From NCBI GenBank assembly GCA_003023105.1, contig PXSZ01000010.1, positions 13,694 to 77,693 of the forward strand: a DNA stretch of 64,000 bases. The letters are read 5' to 3'. Shown here in pieces: positions 18,759 through 29,488 of this stretch. The stretch comes from Bacteroidetes bacterium QH_10_64_37. GTDB taxonomy: Bacteria > Bacteroidota > Rhodothermia > Rhodothermales > Salinibacteraceae. Position 1 is the first letter of the stretch. The number at the start of each line of letters is the position of its first letter. The translations under genes and the position numbers were made by a program. The notes beneath the pieces were generated by a model. It saw nothing but the letters and a program-made list of their open reading frames with translations, made no database searches and was not told where the DNA came from.

Positions 18759-19491
18759 GCATCCGCTCGGCGAGCCAGGTCCCCAGGTCGCGGAGCACCT
18801 CCTCCTGCTCCGGCTCGTTGAACGTTTCGTGGTAGAGGCCGTCGTAGAGCTTCAGGGTTTTGTCCTCGGCGACAGCCCGCTCGTAGAGCCGCCGGCTCCA
18901 GGCCGGCGTGGCGAGGGGATCGGCCGTGCCGTGGAGGACGATGAACGGTGTCTGCAGCTCGTGGAGTCGGGACTGCGCCTCCTCGCCGGCTCGCAGGAGC
19001 TCGGCTCCGGTGCGGGCGAGGGTGCGGCCGTAGTAGTTCAGCGGATCGTTCCGGGCCGCCGCCACGACCGCCGGGTCGCGCGAGATCGATCCCCCGGAGA
19101 ACCGCACGGTAGGCAGGGTGGGGACGAGACGGCCCAGCACCTGAGCCAGTTTTCGGAGAATGGGGGCGAGGTCGGGATTGACCTCAATCGCCGGGGCGCT
19201 CAGGAAAAGGCCCCGGAGATCGGGGGTGCGGTTGAGCACGTACAGCAGCGCGACGAGCCCGCCCATGCTGTGGCCGAAGAGGAAGACGGGCACGTCCGGA
19301 GTTTTGGTCTGGACGTGTCGCCGAAAGAGATCGAGGTCGGCCAGGTACTGCTCGAACCGATCCACGTAGGCGCGTCGCCCGTCGGAGCGGCCGTAGCCCC
19401 GCTGGTCGTAGGCATGCACCGCAGCGCCCCGGTCCACGAAGGCCTCCGCCACGTGATCGTACCGGCCGCAGTGCTCGGCGTACCCGTGCAC
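18739..19491 (-). CDS. Alpha/beta hydrolase (monoacylglycerol-lipase type), start disrupted
   Basis: Serine hydrolase of the Hydrolase_4/S33 type. Catalytic elbow GHSMGG, oxyanion block VHGYAEHCGRY, DQRGYGRSDG and the C-terminal Asp/His segments (LHGTADPLAT, YDGLYHETFNE) are present. The GTG at 19491 falls in the middle of the first conserved strand; recognisable coding sequence (SLTTHDGLSLYTQRWTPD) continues upstream to about 19578, but that frame has no ATG, GTG or TTG before a stop at 19650. The missing start coincides with a purine-rich repeat (19589-19640); a one-base shift there would join it to an ATG at 19684. The gene may be broken at its 5' end or the repeat miscalled. Confidence 0.78.
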   Translation of the reverse strand: MHGYAEHCGRYDHVAEAFVDRGAAVHAYDQRGYGRSDGRRAYVDRFEQYLADLDLFRRHVQTKTPDVPVFLFGHSMGGLVALLYVLNRTPDLRGLFLSAPAIEVNPDLAPILRKLAQVLGRLVPTLPTVRFSGGSISRDPAVVAAARNDPLNYYGRTLARTGAELLRAGEEAQSRLHELQTPFIVLHGTADPLATPAWSRRLYERAVAEDKTLKLYDGLYHETFNEPEQEEVLRDLGTWLAERMPTPPPP

Positions 19492-19588
19492 GAGCAGAAC
19501 GACCGCCGCCGCGTCCCGGTCCGGCGTCCAGCGTTGCGTGTAGAGAGAGAGGCCGTCGTGCGTGGTGAGCGATCCTCGACCGGTGGGG

Positions 19589-19640
19589 AGGGGGGAGTTG
19601 GAAATGGGGAGTGTGGAATTTGGAGTGGGGAGTTGAGAAT
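19589..19640. repeat. Purine-rich interspersed repeat (copy A)
   Basis: Plus strand reads as repeating units built from GGGGAGT, TGGAATTTGGAGT and GAGTTGAGAATGG. The same vocabulary recurs in the tRNA spacers at 36620-36700 and 36789-36815. Here it abuts the hydrolase N-terminal codons. Confidence 0.7.
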
Positions 19641-19650
19641 GGATCGACTA

Positions 19651-20288
19651 CAGGACCGGTCGCGAGCACGTTCTTACGCGTCACGCACCGAGAGGCGGGG
19701 AGGCTTGTTCAACCGACCGAGAGCGATGCGACGAGCAGGTGAATCCCCCGACAATTTGGTTCGGGTTGTTAAAAGGCAGGCAGAGGAGAGAAACAATTCC
19801 AGCGATGCCGGTATTGTCGTTGACCGTCGATGCACGGATAGACGACGAGTCTTCCTCATGACCTTCCCACCAGTGGTCCGGTTCTGCCAGGAGCTTCTCG
19901 CTCTGCCGATCCGGAGGCTCGTCCGATTCGTGCAGCAGTTCTTGCAGTGGGCCGTGTCGAAGGGCCGTCGCGTGCACTCGGAGCAGCATCCTCGCTGGAA
20001 GGAAATCCGTCCGCAGTCTCGTGTGCTCGAAGATCCCCCCGGAGAGCGGTCTTCCGTCTCGCCCCTCCAGGCGCGGTGGCTCGCCCGCGTTCTCGTTGCG
20101 TCCCGGCCGCTGGGGCCGTAGGGTCCCCTCCGTTGTCCCTCGAGCCGTGCCGGAAGCGTGTTTGTCGACGCTGGGAGACCTTCGCCTCGACGCAGCACTT
20201 CCCTTGTGGACCGTCGATCCGGCGCGGCGAAGAGCGGGCCCTCGTCCACCAGTTTGGTTTTCCTTCTTCTATTGAACGAGCACATTCT
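19651..20288. other. Long spacer upstream of secD
   Basis: About 640 bases between the hydrolase 5' end and secD. A plus-strand frame from ATG 19858 to 20121 (87 residues, basic, starting MTFPPVVRFCQELL) is the only candidate gene. It is Arg-rich, unlike the acidic proteins around it, and has no recognised domain, so it is not called as a gene. The rest should carry the secDF promoter. Confidence 0.4.
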
Positions 20289-22250
20289 ATGCAGGGGAAC
20301 GGTCTCAAGATTGGACTTACGATTTTCTTCGTCGGCCTGTGCGGGTTCTACCTCTTTCCCTCGGTCCAGAACCTGTACGTCAACTACAAGATGAACAACA
20401 TGACCGAGGCTGAGCGGGTCGAGTACAGAGACGAAAACCGCCAGTGGCTGGAGCAGTTGGACCGGAATTCGCTCAGTCTCGGGCTCGACCTTCAGGGTGG
20501 AATGCACGCCGCGCTGGAGGTTGAGATTGCAAGTCTCCTCAATCAGTTGGCGGTTAACAAGGACGACGCCTTCCGGCAGGCCGTACAGGCCGCAGAGCGG
20601 CGCGCCGAGAACGAGGACGTGTCGGTGGTCAATGCGTTCGCGCAGGAGTTCGAGGCAGAGAACCCGGATGGGCGTCTGTCTCGCTACTTTCGGAGTGAAA
20701 GCGCGGGCATTACCCGGCGCTCCTCGAACGACGAGGTCCAGGAGTACTTGAGCAAGCAGGCCGACCAGGCCGTCCAGAATGGCATCCAGGTGGTCCGCAA
20801 CCGCGTGAATCAGTACGGGGTGACGGAGCCCTCCATTCAGCGGCAGGGGGAGGAGCGGATCGTAGTAGAGCTTCCGGGGGTGAGCGAGCGAGAGCGCGTC
20901 CGCGATCTGCTGGAGAGCGCCTCCTCGCTCAGCTTCCACCTTATGGCCAATCCGCAGCAACTGGGCGAGTCTGTGAAGCGCATCATCAAGTATCATGAGC
21001 CGACCGCTGAGGACTCGGCCCGCATCGCCGCAGCGAACCCGGCCGACACGATGGGGACCTCTACCGATACTTCTACCACCGACACCACCGAGGCAACGGC
21101 GGGAACGCAACTCGCCTCCTCGCAGCAGGAGGCGCCGGACGACGAGGGCACGGAAATCACCGAACCGGGTGAGGGACAGACCGGCCCGCAAAACCCCCTG
21201 TTGGCCGCCATGCAGCCGATGCCCGCCCAGGATCAGCCCATCTTTGGCCGCGTCTTCGCCAGTGACACCTCGGAGGTGAATGAGCTCTTGTCGAAGCCGG
21301 AGGTGCAGAAGATGCTACCGCCCGGCATTGAGCTGATGTGGACGGCCAGCCCGACCGTGACGACGCAGGATGGGCGGGAAGCCTATCATCTTTTGGCCGT
21401 GCAGGCCGATCCGGAACTTGCCGGACAGGTCGTGACGCAGGCGTCGGTGCAGTTTGACCGCACGACGAACGAGCCGAAGGTGTCCATCACCATGAACTCG
21501 GAGGGCGCGCGAGAATGGGACCGCATCACCGCGGCGAATGTGGGCGATCAGGTCTCCATCGTGCTCGACGGCATCGTGTACTCGAATGCGACCATTCAGA
21601 CTCGAATTTCGGGCGGGCGGACGGAGATTACAGGGCTCGAATCCCGTCAGGAGGCCCAGGACATTGTCACAGTCCTGCAATCGGGGCGGCTCCAGACGGA
21701 TCTCAACATTATTTCGGAGCGCACGGTGGGGCCGAGCCTCGGCGAAGAGTCCACGCGGGCCGGCTTTATCTCCGTCGTTTCGGGCTTCCTCCTCGTGGTG
21801 CTCTTCATGATCATGTATTACCGCACGGCGGGGGTGGTCGCCGACGTGGCGCTTCTGCTCAACGTGATCCTCGTCCTCGGCATCCTCGCCGGATTCGGGG
21901 CCACGCTCACCCTGCCCGGAATTGCGGGGATCGTCCTCACAATTGGTATGGCCGTGGACGCCAACGTGCTGATCTTTGACCGCGTGCGGGAGGAGCAGGC
22001 CACGGGCAAGACCCTCCGGGCGGCCATCAACGCCGGCTACGAGGAGTCCCTCAGCGCCATCCTCGACGCCAACATCACGACCTTCTTCGTGGGCGTCATA
22101 CTGTACTCCTTCGGCGTGGGGCCGATCAAAGGATTTGCCGTGACCCTCATGGCCGGAATTCTGTCGTCCCTCTTCACGGCGATCATCGTGACCCGAATCA
22201 TCTTCGACTACATGGTTGAAGAGCGCCGGATGCAGGTGAGCTACGGATAA
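20289..22250 (+). CDS. secD: Protein translocase subunit SecD
   Basis: RND-type accessory subunit of the Sec translocon that uses the proton gradient to pull proteins across the inner membrane. ATG 20289 gives 653 residues with an N-terminal helix (IGLTIFFVGLCGFYLF), a large periplasmic domain containing GLDLQGGMHA, and five C-terminal helices with the GMAVDANVLIFDRVREE motif that carries proton-relay residues. Within the periplasmic head is a Thr/Glu/Gln-rich low-complexity stretch (about 255-305). The frame is open upstream, but this ATG precedes the membrane anchor directly. secF follows after 60 bases. Confidence 0.96.
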   Translation: MQGNGLKIGLTIFFVGLCGFYLFPSVQNLYVNYKMNNMTEAERVEYRDENRQWLEQLDRNSLSLGLDLQGGMHAALEVEIASLLNQLAVNKDDAFRQAVQAAERRAENEDVSVVNAFAQEFEAENPDGRLSRYFRSESAGITRRSSNDEVQEYLSKQADQAVQNGIQVVRNRVNQYGVTEPSIQRQGEERIVVELPGVSERERVRDLLESASSLSFHLMANPQQLGESVKRIIKYHEPTAEDSARIAAANPADTMGTSTDTSTTDTTEATAGTQLASSQQEAPDDEGTEITEPGEGQTGPQNPLLAAMQPMPAQDQPIFGRVFASDTSEVNELLSKPEVQKMLPPGIELMWTASPTVTTQDGREAYHLLAVQADPELAGQVVTQASVQFDRTTNEPKVSITMNSEGAREWDRITAANVGDQVSIVLDGIVYSNATIQTRISGGRTEITGLESRQEAQDIVTVLQSGRLQTDLNIISERTVGPSLGEESTRAGFISVVSGFLLVVLFMIMYYRTAGVVADVALLLNVILVLGILAGFGATLTLPGIAGIVLTIGMAVDANVLIFDRVREEQATGKTLRAAINAGYEESLSAILDANITTFFVGVILYSFGVGPIKGFAVTLMAGILSSLFTAIIVTRIIFDYMVEERRMQVSYG

Positions 22251-22310
22251 GGGGCCTCCGCCTGGATCGGACTGCTTCCACAACGGGATTTCAATGACCG
22301 ACGGACCATC

Positions 22311-23222
22311 ATGCGCCTTTTCGAAAACGCCGATTACGACCTCATCCCGAACCGCCGGATTGGCTACGTCATCTCGGGGACGTTGCTCGTCATTAGCATC
22401 CTTTCCTTGCTCACCAAGGGCCTCGCGCTCGGGATTGACTTCCGGGGGGGGATGGAATTCGTCGTGGGCAACACCACCGACATCAACACCGCAGACATCC
22501 GCTCTGTCTTGGTTGAGCCTCTCGAAAATGAGCCCGAAGTCAAGCGTTATGGGGATACGGGCCATCTGATTCGGGTCTCTTCGACCGCGGGGATCACGAC
22601 CGTGGAGAACCGAATTCTGTCGACTCTTCGACAGCAGTTTCCGGATCACAACGTCCGAATCGAATCGACGAACGTAGTGGGGCCGCGCTTTGCCGAGGAC
22701 CTGAAGCGAGGGGCCATCTATGCGGTGCTGGGGGCGTTGCTGGTCATTTTCCTCTACATCATGGTGCGGTTCGAGTGGCGCTACAGCCTGGGGGCCGTCG
22801 CGGCGCTGGTGCACGACGTGACGATTACACTTGGTCTCTTTTCCGTCTTGGCCGGCGTTGTACCGTTCTCGGTGCAGATCGACCAGTCCATCATCGCCGC
22901 CTTCCTCACCATCGTCGGATATTCATTGAACGACACGGTGGTGGTGTTCGACCGGGTGCGCGAGTACGTGAACCTGTTTAAGACCGATCCCTTCGAGGAG
23001 GTCGTGAACCGCTCGATCAATGCGACCCTCAGCCGGACGGTCGTCACGTCGATCACCACGTTCATCGTCGTGTCGATTCTGTTTTTCTTCGGTGGAGAAG
23101 TGCTCCGGGGCTTCTCATTTGCCCTCATCGTGGGGGTCGTGATTGGGACGTACTCGTCGATCTTCGTCGCCTCCCCGACCATCGTGGAGCTGAACCGCCG
23201 TCTCGAAAAGAGCCCCGCATAA
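22311..23222 (+). CDS. secF: Protein translocase subunit SecF
   Basis: Partner of SecD in the SecDF complex. 303 residues with an N-terminal helix (VISGTLLVISILSLL), the periplasmic block GIDFRGGMEF, and helices bearing the conserved GYSLNDTVVVFDRVRE motif equivalent to that in SecD. Normal family length. Separate secD and secF genes, rather than a fused secDF, are notable because many Bacteroidota have the fusion. Same strand and 60 bases downstream of secD, so one operon. Confidence 0.96.
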   Translation: MRLFENADYDLIPNRRIGYVISGTLLVISILSLLTKGLALGIDFRGGMEFVVGNTTDINTADIRSVLVEPLENEPEVKRYGDTGHLIRVSSTAGITTVENRILSTLRQQFPDHNVRIESTNVVGPRFAEDLKRGAIYAVLGALLVIFLYIMVRFEWRYSLGAVAALVHDVTITLGLFSVLAGVVPFSVQIDQSIIAAFLTIVGYSLNDTVVVFDRVREYVNLFKTDPFEEVVNRSINATLSRTVVTSITTFIVVSILFFFGGEVLRGFSFALIVGVVIGTYSSIFVASPTIVELNRRLEKSPA

Positions 23223-23284
23223 TTCCGTATGCGAGAAAAGGTTAGAAACTTTTTCACGGCTCGGTAAAACCGACGACCTTTGCT

Positions 23285-24607
<1,323 letters not shown>

Positions 24608-24743
24608 CAAAGGTGCCTTTTAGTCTACCGAACCGTACAAACGTTCTTGGGCAAGGGCAGGTGTGGGAGCTCCGGGACGCGGCGACGCGGTGATGGGGGG
24701 ACGCTTTGGCGCCCACACGCCCAGACGCAAATCCGGCGCTGTC

Positions 24744-26150
24744 ATGGATGCCTATCGGTGGTCGGTGCGGTTGAAGCTCGGACTGATCGTGTTTGCGGTC
24801 GGAATTGCGGTGGCCTCGCTGTGGTACACTCAGCGGCTCGTTGATCGGTTGCAGAAGCGCGAGCAGGCTGTCATCCAGCTTTGGGCCGACGCGCTGGAGC
24901 AGGTCGTGCAGACACAGCAGCAGTCCGGCAATCCCCATCGGTCGGTCTTCCGCCGTCTCGACGCGTATCTTCGTGCGTTGCAGGGGAGCCCGGCACCGAA
25001 CACGCTTTCGTCCGAGCAGATCGCGGCCTTTCGCAACGCTGTCGACTGGGCGCAGACGATGCCGCCCACGCACGAGTTCAATTTCATTCTCAACCAGATC
25101 CTGGAGCCGAACCGGTTCAGCGTTCCGGCCATCATCACAGATTCCACGAAACGCCGGCCGTTGTCTTGGCAGAACGTGGGCGTGCCAGACACCATCGGGA
25201 CGCTGCCGCCGAAGGACTCGGCGGAGGCGATGGAGCAGTTGCGCAGCGAGCTGGCCGAGATGAGGAGGGCTTTCGAGCCGATTCCAATCCGAATTGACGT
25301 GTCCGCAGCGCCCGACAGCGGGAAACAATCTGGGCCCGGAGAGCAGCTCACGCAGTACGTGTTCTACGACGAGTCGGCCCTCATTACCGAGCTGCGCATC
25401 TTTCCGTGGGTGCAGCTGGTGTTCGTGGGCCTGTTCGTGATGGTGGGGTATTTCGGCTTCTCGTACATCCGCCGCAGCGAGCAGAGCAGCCTGTGGATGG
25501 GCATGGCCCGGGAGGCGGCCCACCAGCTCGGCACGCCGCTCTCCAGCCTCATGGGGTGGATTGAGGTGTTGCGCTCGCCCAACCCCGACGCGGAGACGAA
25601 GGAGCAGGCATTGGACGAAATCGAGAACGACGTGGAGCGGCTCCAGCGCGTGGCCGATCGGTTTTCGGACATCGGCTCGCAGCCGAAGCTGGAGCGCTGC
25701 GACCTCGTCCCCATCGTGAAGCAGACGGCGGCCTATCTCCGCCGCCGCATTCCCCGGCAGGGGCAGTCGATTGACCTGACCGTGGAGATGCCGGATTCAC
25801 TGGAAGCCGAGGCGAACGAGGAGCTCTTTGCCTGGGTGCTGGAGAACCTCCTCAAGAACGCCCTCGATGCCATTGAGGACGACACAGGGGCCATCACGGT
25901 TGCGGGCTGGGAGGACGACGGGCAGGTGGTCATCGAGGTGGAGGACACGGGCCGGGGCATCGAGCGGCAGCAGTGGAAGAACATTTTTCGGCCCGGCTAC
26001 AGCACCAAGCAGCGCGGCTGGGGGCTGGGGCTGAGCCTGGCCCGTCGCGTGGTGGAGAGCTACCACGGTGGGAGCCTGGAACTCGTCTCGTCGACCGTGG
26101 GCGAAGGGTCGATCTTCCGCCTCCGGATTCCGGCGGCGAATCCTGCGTAG
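24744..26150 (+). CDS. Sensor histidine kinase (orphan, Bacteroidota HQLGTP type)
   Basis: Membrane-bound two-component sensor. ATG 24744 gives 468 residues: a first membrane helix (LKLGLIVFAVGIAVASLWY), a periplasmic region of about 190 residues, a second helix (LVFVGLFVMVGYFGF), then the dimerisation domain with phospho-acceptor His260 in AREAAHQLGTPLSS, and an ATPase domain with NLLKNALDAI (N box), EDTGRGI (G1) and GWGLGLSLARRVVE (G2). No response regulator is encoded nearby, so its partner and signal are unknown. The sensor region has no recognised domain. Confidence 0.93.
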   Translation: MDAYRWSVRLKLGLIVFAVGIAVASLWYTQRLVDRLQKREQAVIQLWADALEQVVQTQQQSGNPHRSVFRRLDAYLRALQGSPAPNTLSSEQIAAFRNAVDWAQTMPPTHEFNFILNQILEPNRFSVPAIITDSTKRRPLSWQNVGVPDTIGTLPPKDSAEAMEQLRSELAEMRRAFEPIPIRIDVSAAPDSGKQSGPGEQLTQYVFYDESALITELRIFPWVQLVFVGLFVMVGYFGFSYIRRSEQSSLWMGMAREAAHQLGTPLSSLMGWIEVLRSPNPDAETKEQALDEIENDVERLQRVADRFSDIGSQPKLERCDLVPIVKQTAAYLRRRIPRQGQSIDLTVEMPDSLEAEANEELFAWVLENLLKNALDAIEDDTGAITVAGWEDDGQVVIEVEDTGRGIERQQWKNIFRPGYSTKQRGWGLGLSLARRVVESYHGGSLELVSSTVGEGSIFRLRIPAANPA

Positions 26151-26152
26151 CC

Positions 26153-27418
26153 CTACGGCCGGAGTCTTGTCCGCAGCGAGTCGGCAGACGTGGAGGGCGC
26201 TACGACGACGAAAATGTCGTCCCGATCGCGCCACAGGAGGCCTGTGTGGGACGCTTCCGTATCGGCCACGAGGTGGTTGCGCCGGGCAAGCGCTTTGCGG
26301 ACCGGTGCGTCCAAGGTGGCTGTGGCCTCGATCTGGTCGACGAGGGCGTAGCTGTAGGCAAACGTGGCGATGCGCGTGCTGTCGCCGGTGTTCGCGTACA
26401 GCAAGACGGGAATCTCTGCCCCGCCGTCAGTGCGGGCGCGACCCACGCCCTGGAGCCGAGCGTCCTCGATGCTGGGCACCTGAATCCGGCGGCCCCAGGT
26501 CGATTCCACGAAGGCCTCCGCCTCGGCTTGGTCGTTGGATTTCAGTTCGGGCGTGACAGCGCGGGCCTGCTCCGCCGAGAAGGCGACGAGGCTCGTGCTC
26601 GACGACGAGGGAGCAGGCGATGGCTGTGTCGCGTACCACGCCCCGATCCCGCCCGCCAGCACCAGCACGCCGATCAGGAACGTGAGCAGAAGAGCGCGGG
26701 GGCGCGGTCGCGCGGGGAGGCGGTCGAGGAGCGACGAAGATCCCTTGGTCGAGGATGGATCGTGCTCATTCGCGGGGGCGTTTCCGGAGGGCCGCGCCGT
26801 TTCCAAGAGTGCCCGGATCCGGGACCGGAGCGAGCCGGGAACGGAGGAGAAGCGGGTCGCGACCCACTTCCGCACCGCAGTCCGGAGGGCCGCGTCGGAC
26901 ACGAACTCGTCAACAAGGGCGTACTCGGGCTCAGAGAGGACGGTCCGGAGCCTGCGCCAAAGGGTCGCGTGGGCGTCCGAGACATCGATGGTGGTGGAAT
27001 TGGGGGCCCGAGTGTCGTCGGCGCTTCCAAACGCATCCATCGCAAGAAGAAATCGCTCCCGGGGAGCGCAGGCAGTCAGGGCGACGGGCAGGGCGTCTTT
27101 TAGAAGGGTTTCGGCTACGTCCCGCCGCAGGGGATCGGGTGTGGATTCGTCTGCTCCCGGGACGGCCCCGGTTGCTTCTTCCGAGGGCTCTCCCTCCGAG
27201 CGCGAGGGAGCTTCGCTATGTTCGTAGAGAAGGGTGAGGAGCCACCCTTTCAGATCGTCGGGACGCTCTGCGGGCGGCTGCTCCGCCGCCTGTTCATACA
27301 CGCGGAGAAGGAGCGTTGGGGCCTCCTCCGGGCCCACCCGCAGACAGGCCAGGGGGTAAAGCGTCTTCAGATGCCCGAGGAGCGGAGAGGTGTCGGAAGA
27401 AGAGGAGGGAAGGATCAT
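26153..27418 (-). CDS. Membrane protein, possibly derived from a sigma-factor/anti-sigma fusion; function unknown
   Basis: 421 residues with one strong transmembrane segment near the middle (ALLLTFLIGVLVLAGGIGAW, about 246-265). The cytoplasmic N-terminal half has the pattern of an ECF sigma region 2 (VGPEEAPTLLLRVYEQA...LKGWLLTLLYEH) and a weak region-4-like stretch (ACAPRERFLLAMDAFG), followed by an anti-sigma-like juxtamembrane helix. The outside half has no recognised domain. The sigma resemblance is my reading of a pattern, not an established hit, and key DNA-binding residues cannot be confirmed. It starts 42 bases after the SAM hydrolase gene on the same strand. Confidence 0.6.
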   Translation of the reverse strand: MILPSSSSDTSPLLGHLKTLYPLACLRVGPEEAPTLLLRVYEQAAEQPPAERPDDLKGWLLTLLYEHSEAPSRSEGEPSEEATGAVPGADESTPDPLRRDVAETLLKDALPVALTACAPRERFLLAMDAFGSADDTRAPNSTTIDVSDAHATLWRRLRTVLSEPEYALVDEFVSDAALRTAVRKWVATRFSSVPGSLRSRIRALLETARPSGNAPANEHDPSSTKGSSSLLDRLPARPRPRALLLTFLIGVLVLAGGIGAWYATQPSPAPSSSSTSLVAFSAEQARAVTPELKSNDQAEAEAFVESTWGRRIQVPSIEDARLQGVGRARTDGGAEIPVLLYANTGDSTRIATFAYSYALVDQIEATATLDAPVRKALARRNHLVADTEASHTGLLWRDRDDIFVVVAPSTSADSLRTRLRP

Positions 27419-27460
27419 AAACGTCGCAACCGGACGGCCGAGTCGGGGACTGACGATGAC

Positions 27461-28315
27461 CTACCCGGTCGGCTCTTCGAAGACGAGTTTCACGGAATCG
27501 CCCTTTCGTATGTCCAGCAGTTCGGCGGCGTTCCCCCCGTTGGCGGCGATTTCGAGGTGCCCCGTGCTTCCGAAGAGCAACAACGGGTCGCCCTCCGGCA
27601 CCGCTCCGTAGGTCGGGTGAAGCGCCTGGAGCACCGTATTCCCTGCGTAGGCCTTCAGCGGCGGGAGGGCGTCGAGCGGTGGGGCCGACGCCTCCAGCCC
27701 GGCGGCCTCGGCCAGGGTCGACCGCTGAATGTTGGTGATGCAGTTCCCGAAGTGATCCACGTGGACCACCCAGCCCTGCACCGTTTGCGAGGCCGTAGAG
27801 GGCTGCGCCCAGCGGAGCGGTTCGAGCGTGTCAATCGCCGTCCCGATCTCCTCGACGGACCGCCCGGCCGCAAGGTGGGCGGCGGCGGGGGCGAAGATGT
27901 CACGCCCGTGGAAGGTGGTGCTGGGGGACGCGCTCCGCCAAAAAGCCGGGTCGTCCAGCTCCACCATCGCGTCGGGCGGCTTCTGGTCCAGGACGAGGGG
28001 AAACACCCCGTTGTCCGGCCCCACGAACCACTGGCCTTCAGCGCGGAGAGCCACGGCCCGCCGGTCCGTGCCCACGCCCGGATCCACGACCACCAGGTGG
28101 ACCACGTCCTCCGGGAAGTACGGGCGAGCCGATCGCAGCACGAAGGCCGCCTCCATCACGTCCTGGGGGCTGATTTCGTGGGTCACGTCCACAAACCGCG
28201 CCTTCGGGCAGATGGAGAGCATCGTCCCCTTCATTGACGGAACGTAGGCGTCCTCGGTGCCGAAATCCGTCGTAATGGTGATTGCGGGAGCGTCGAGCCG
28301 AGAGGAGGTCGACAT
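27461..28315 (-). CDS. S-adenosyl-L-methionine hydrolase (DUF62, adenosine-forming)
   Basis: Enzyme of the SAM hydroxide adenosyltransferase family, which splits SAM to adenosine and methionine. The frame is open up to 28525 but ATG 28315 gives the normal 284 residues and starts just before the first strand ITITTDFGTEDAYV, whose Asp is a family hallmark. Other family blocks are VDVTHEISPQDV, VVVDPGVGTDRRA, FVGPDNGVF and GRDIFAPAAAHLA, then the C-terminal DHFGNCITNI. Physiological purpose of the family is unclear. Heads an apparent two-gene unit with the membrane protein downstream. Confidence 0.93.
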   Translation of the reverse strand: MSTSSRLDAPAITITTDFGTEDAYVPSMKGTMLSICPKARFVDVTHEISPQDVMEAAFVLRSARPYFPEDVVHLVVVDPGVGTDRRAVALRAEGQWFVGPDNGVFPLVLDQKPPDAMVELDDPAFWRSASPSTTFHGRDIFAPAAAHLAAGRSVEEIGTAIDTLEPLRWAQPSTASQTVQGWVVHVDHFGNCITNIQRSTLAEAAGLEASAPPLDALPPLKAYAGNTVLQALHPTYGAVPEGDPLLLFGSTGHLEIAANGGNAAELLDIRKGDSVKLVFEEPTG

Positions 28316-28827
28316 GCCGAAGTCAAATTTCGAGAATTGAAGTGTTTTGTGGTTCGGAGCGCCATCAGTGTATGAACTGTGGGCGTCGATGTATACCGAT
28401 GCGTGAGGAGATTCGTAAATCGTTTTGCCTGTGCTCCAGGGTGCTCGAACGCACAGAGGTTGCGCATGGGCGTTTGGGCGTGAGTGCGTGTGGGCGTGGA
28501 ATCTGTGCTGCCCTGATTCGAGCAAGGTGACGGCCTTTCTTTACTTCAGCCCTCTTCGCCCACTCTCCCTCCCTGATGGCGTTCGGGAGATGTTCTCCGA
28601 TTCCCCTCATTCTCCCACGCCTCACCCCGATAGAATTCGGCGCGTGCGCTCTCATACATGCCGAACTCGATCTCTGAATCAGGGGCAGCAGAGGCTGCAG
28701 TTGCTCAGCCTGACTGATTGCTCTAGATTCACCCCGCCCCGGAGAAACAATTCGGAGGGATTGAGGAGTAGGTTTCCCGGACGGAGGCCGATGTCCGCGG
28801 CTGCATTGCAATAACGAGGCTGGTCTC
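28316..28827. other. Divergent intergenic region with GT-rich repeat
   Basis: About 510 bases between the SAM hydrolase gene and the regulator, which read outward. No frame looks like a gene. Around 28464-28500 is a run built on GGGCGT / GGGCGTG units; a shared ATGGGCGTTTGG word recurs near 50869-50880. Promoters for both flanking genes must lie here but none was identified. Confidence 0.5.
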
Positions 28828-29460
28828 ATGGCGTCCTCCGGGTCTACAATCTGCGATTCCTCGACGGCGAACGACGTCTCCACTCCCCGCGTCCGAAGCG
28901 CGGTGGACCGCTTCGTCTCGCTGTGGGGAGAGATGGCCTCGACCTGGGGCATCAACCGCACGATGGCCAAGATCCACGCGCTCCTCTACTGCGCAGAACG
29001 CCCCCTCAACACCGACCAGATCATGGAGCGGCTCGACGTGAGCCGGGGCAACGCCAACATGAATCTTCGGTCCCTGGTAGACTGGGAACTGGTTACCAAA
29101 GCCCAACGGGCCGACTCCCGCAAAGACTACTACGAGGCCGAGAAGGACGTTTGGCAGATCACCGCCCGCATCATCGAGGAGCGACAGCGCCGGGAAGTCC
29201 ATCCGGTGCGGTCGCGGCTGGAGGACTGCGCCGACCTGCTGGTTGACGAGGACGAACCGATTGAGGACCGCCCCGAGGCCGAGCAGGTGCTGCACCGCCG
29301 CCTGTCCAACCTGGTCGATCTCGTGAAAGTGCTCGAAGGCGTGTCCGAGGCGCTTCTTCCCCTTGTCCGAAACGAGAACGTCGACCAGATCGAGCGGCTT
29401 CTCGACGTTGCGCTTCGGCTCGAAAACGCTCCTTCCGATGATCCCGACTCTGATCGCTAA
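28828..29460 (+). CDS. GbsR/MarR-like winged-helix transcriptional regulator
   Basis: 210-residue DNA-binding protein. The winged helix (about 50-110) has [19 protein letters not shown], then the recognition segment [18 protein letters not shown] and a wing ending with a basic turn and [11 protein letters not shown], the pattern of GbsR-type repressors (which control choline/glycine-betaine genes in Bacillus). The C-terminal third is helical and may dimerise. No osmolyte gene is adjacent, so its target is unknown. yraN follows after 28 bases on the same strand. Confidence 0.85.
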   Translation: MASSGSTICDSSTANDVSTPRVRSAVDRFVSLWGEMASTWGINRTMAKIHALLYCAERPLNTDQIMERLDVSRGNANMNLRSLVDWELVTKAQRADSRKDYYEAEKDVWQITARIIEERQRREVHPVRSRLEDCADLLVDEDEPIEDRPEAEQVLHRRLSNLVDLVKVLEGVSEALLPLVRNENVDQIERLLDVALRLENAPSDDPDSDR

Positions 29461-29488
29461 CGCGCGTTCCCACGAGATTCTCTACACT

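Noticed and set aside
19858..20121. 87-residue basic plus-strand frame upstream of secD
   Set aside because: Arg-rich, no family, no clear ribosome site; mentioned in the spacer note only.
28282..28530. 82-residue plus-strand frame in the SAM hydrolase-regulator spacer
   Set aside because: Cys/Arg-rich and repeat-derived; no protein features.
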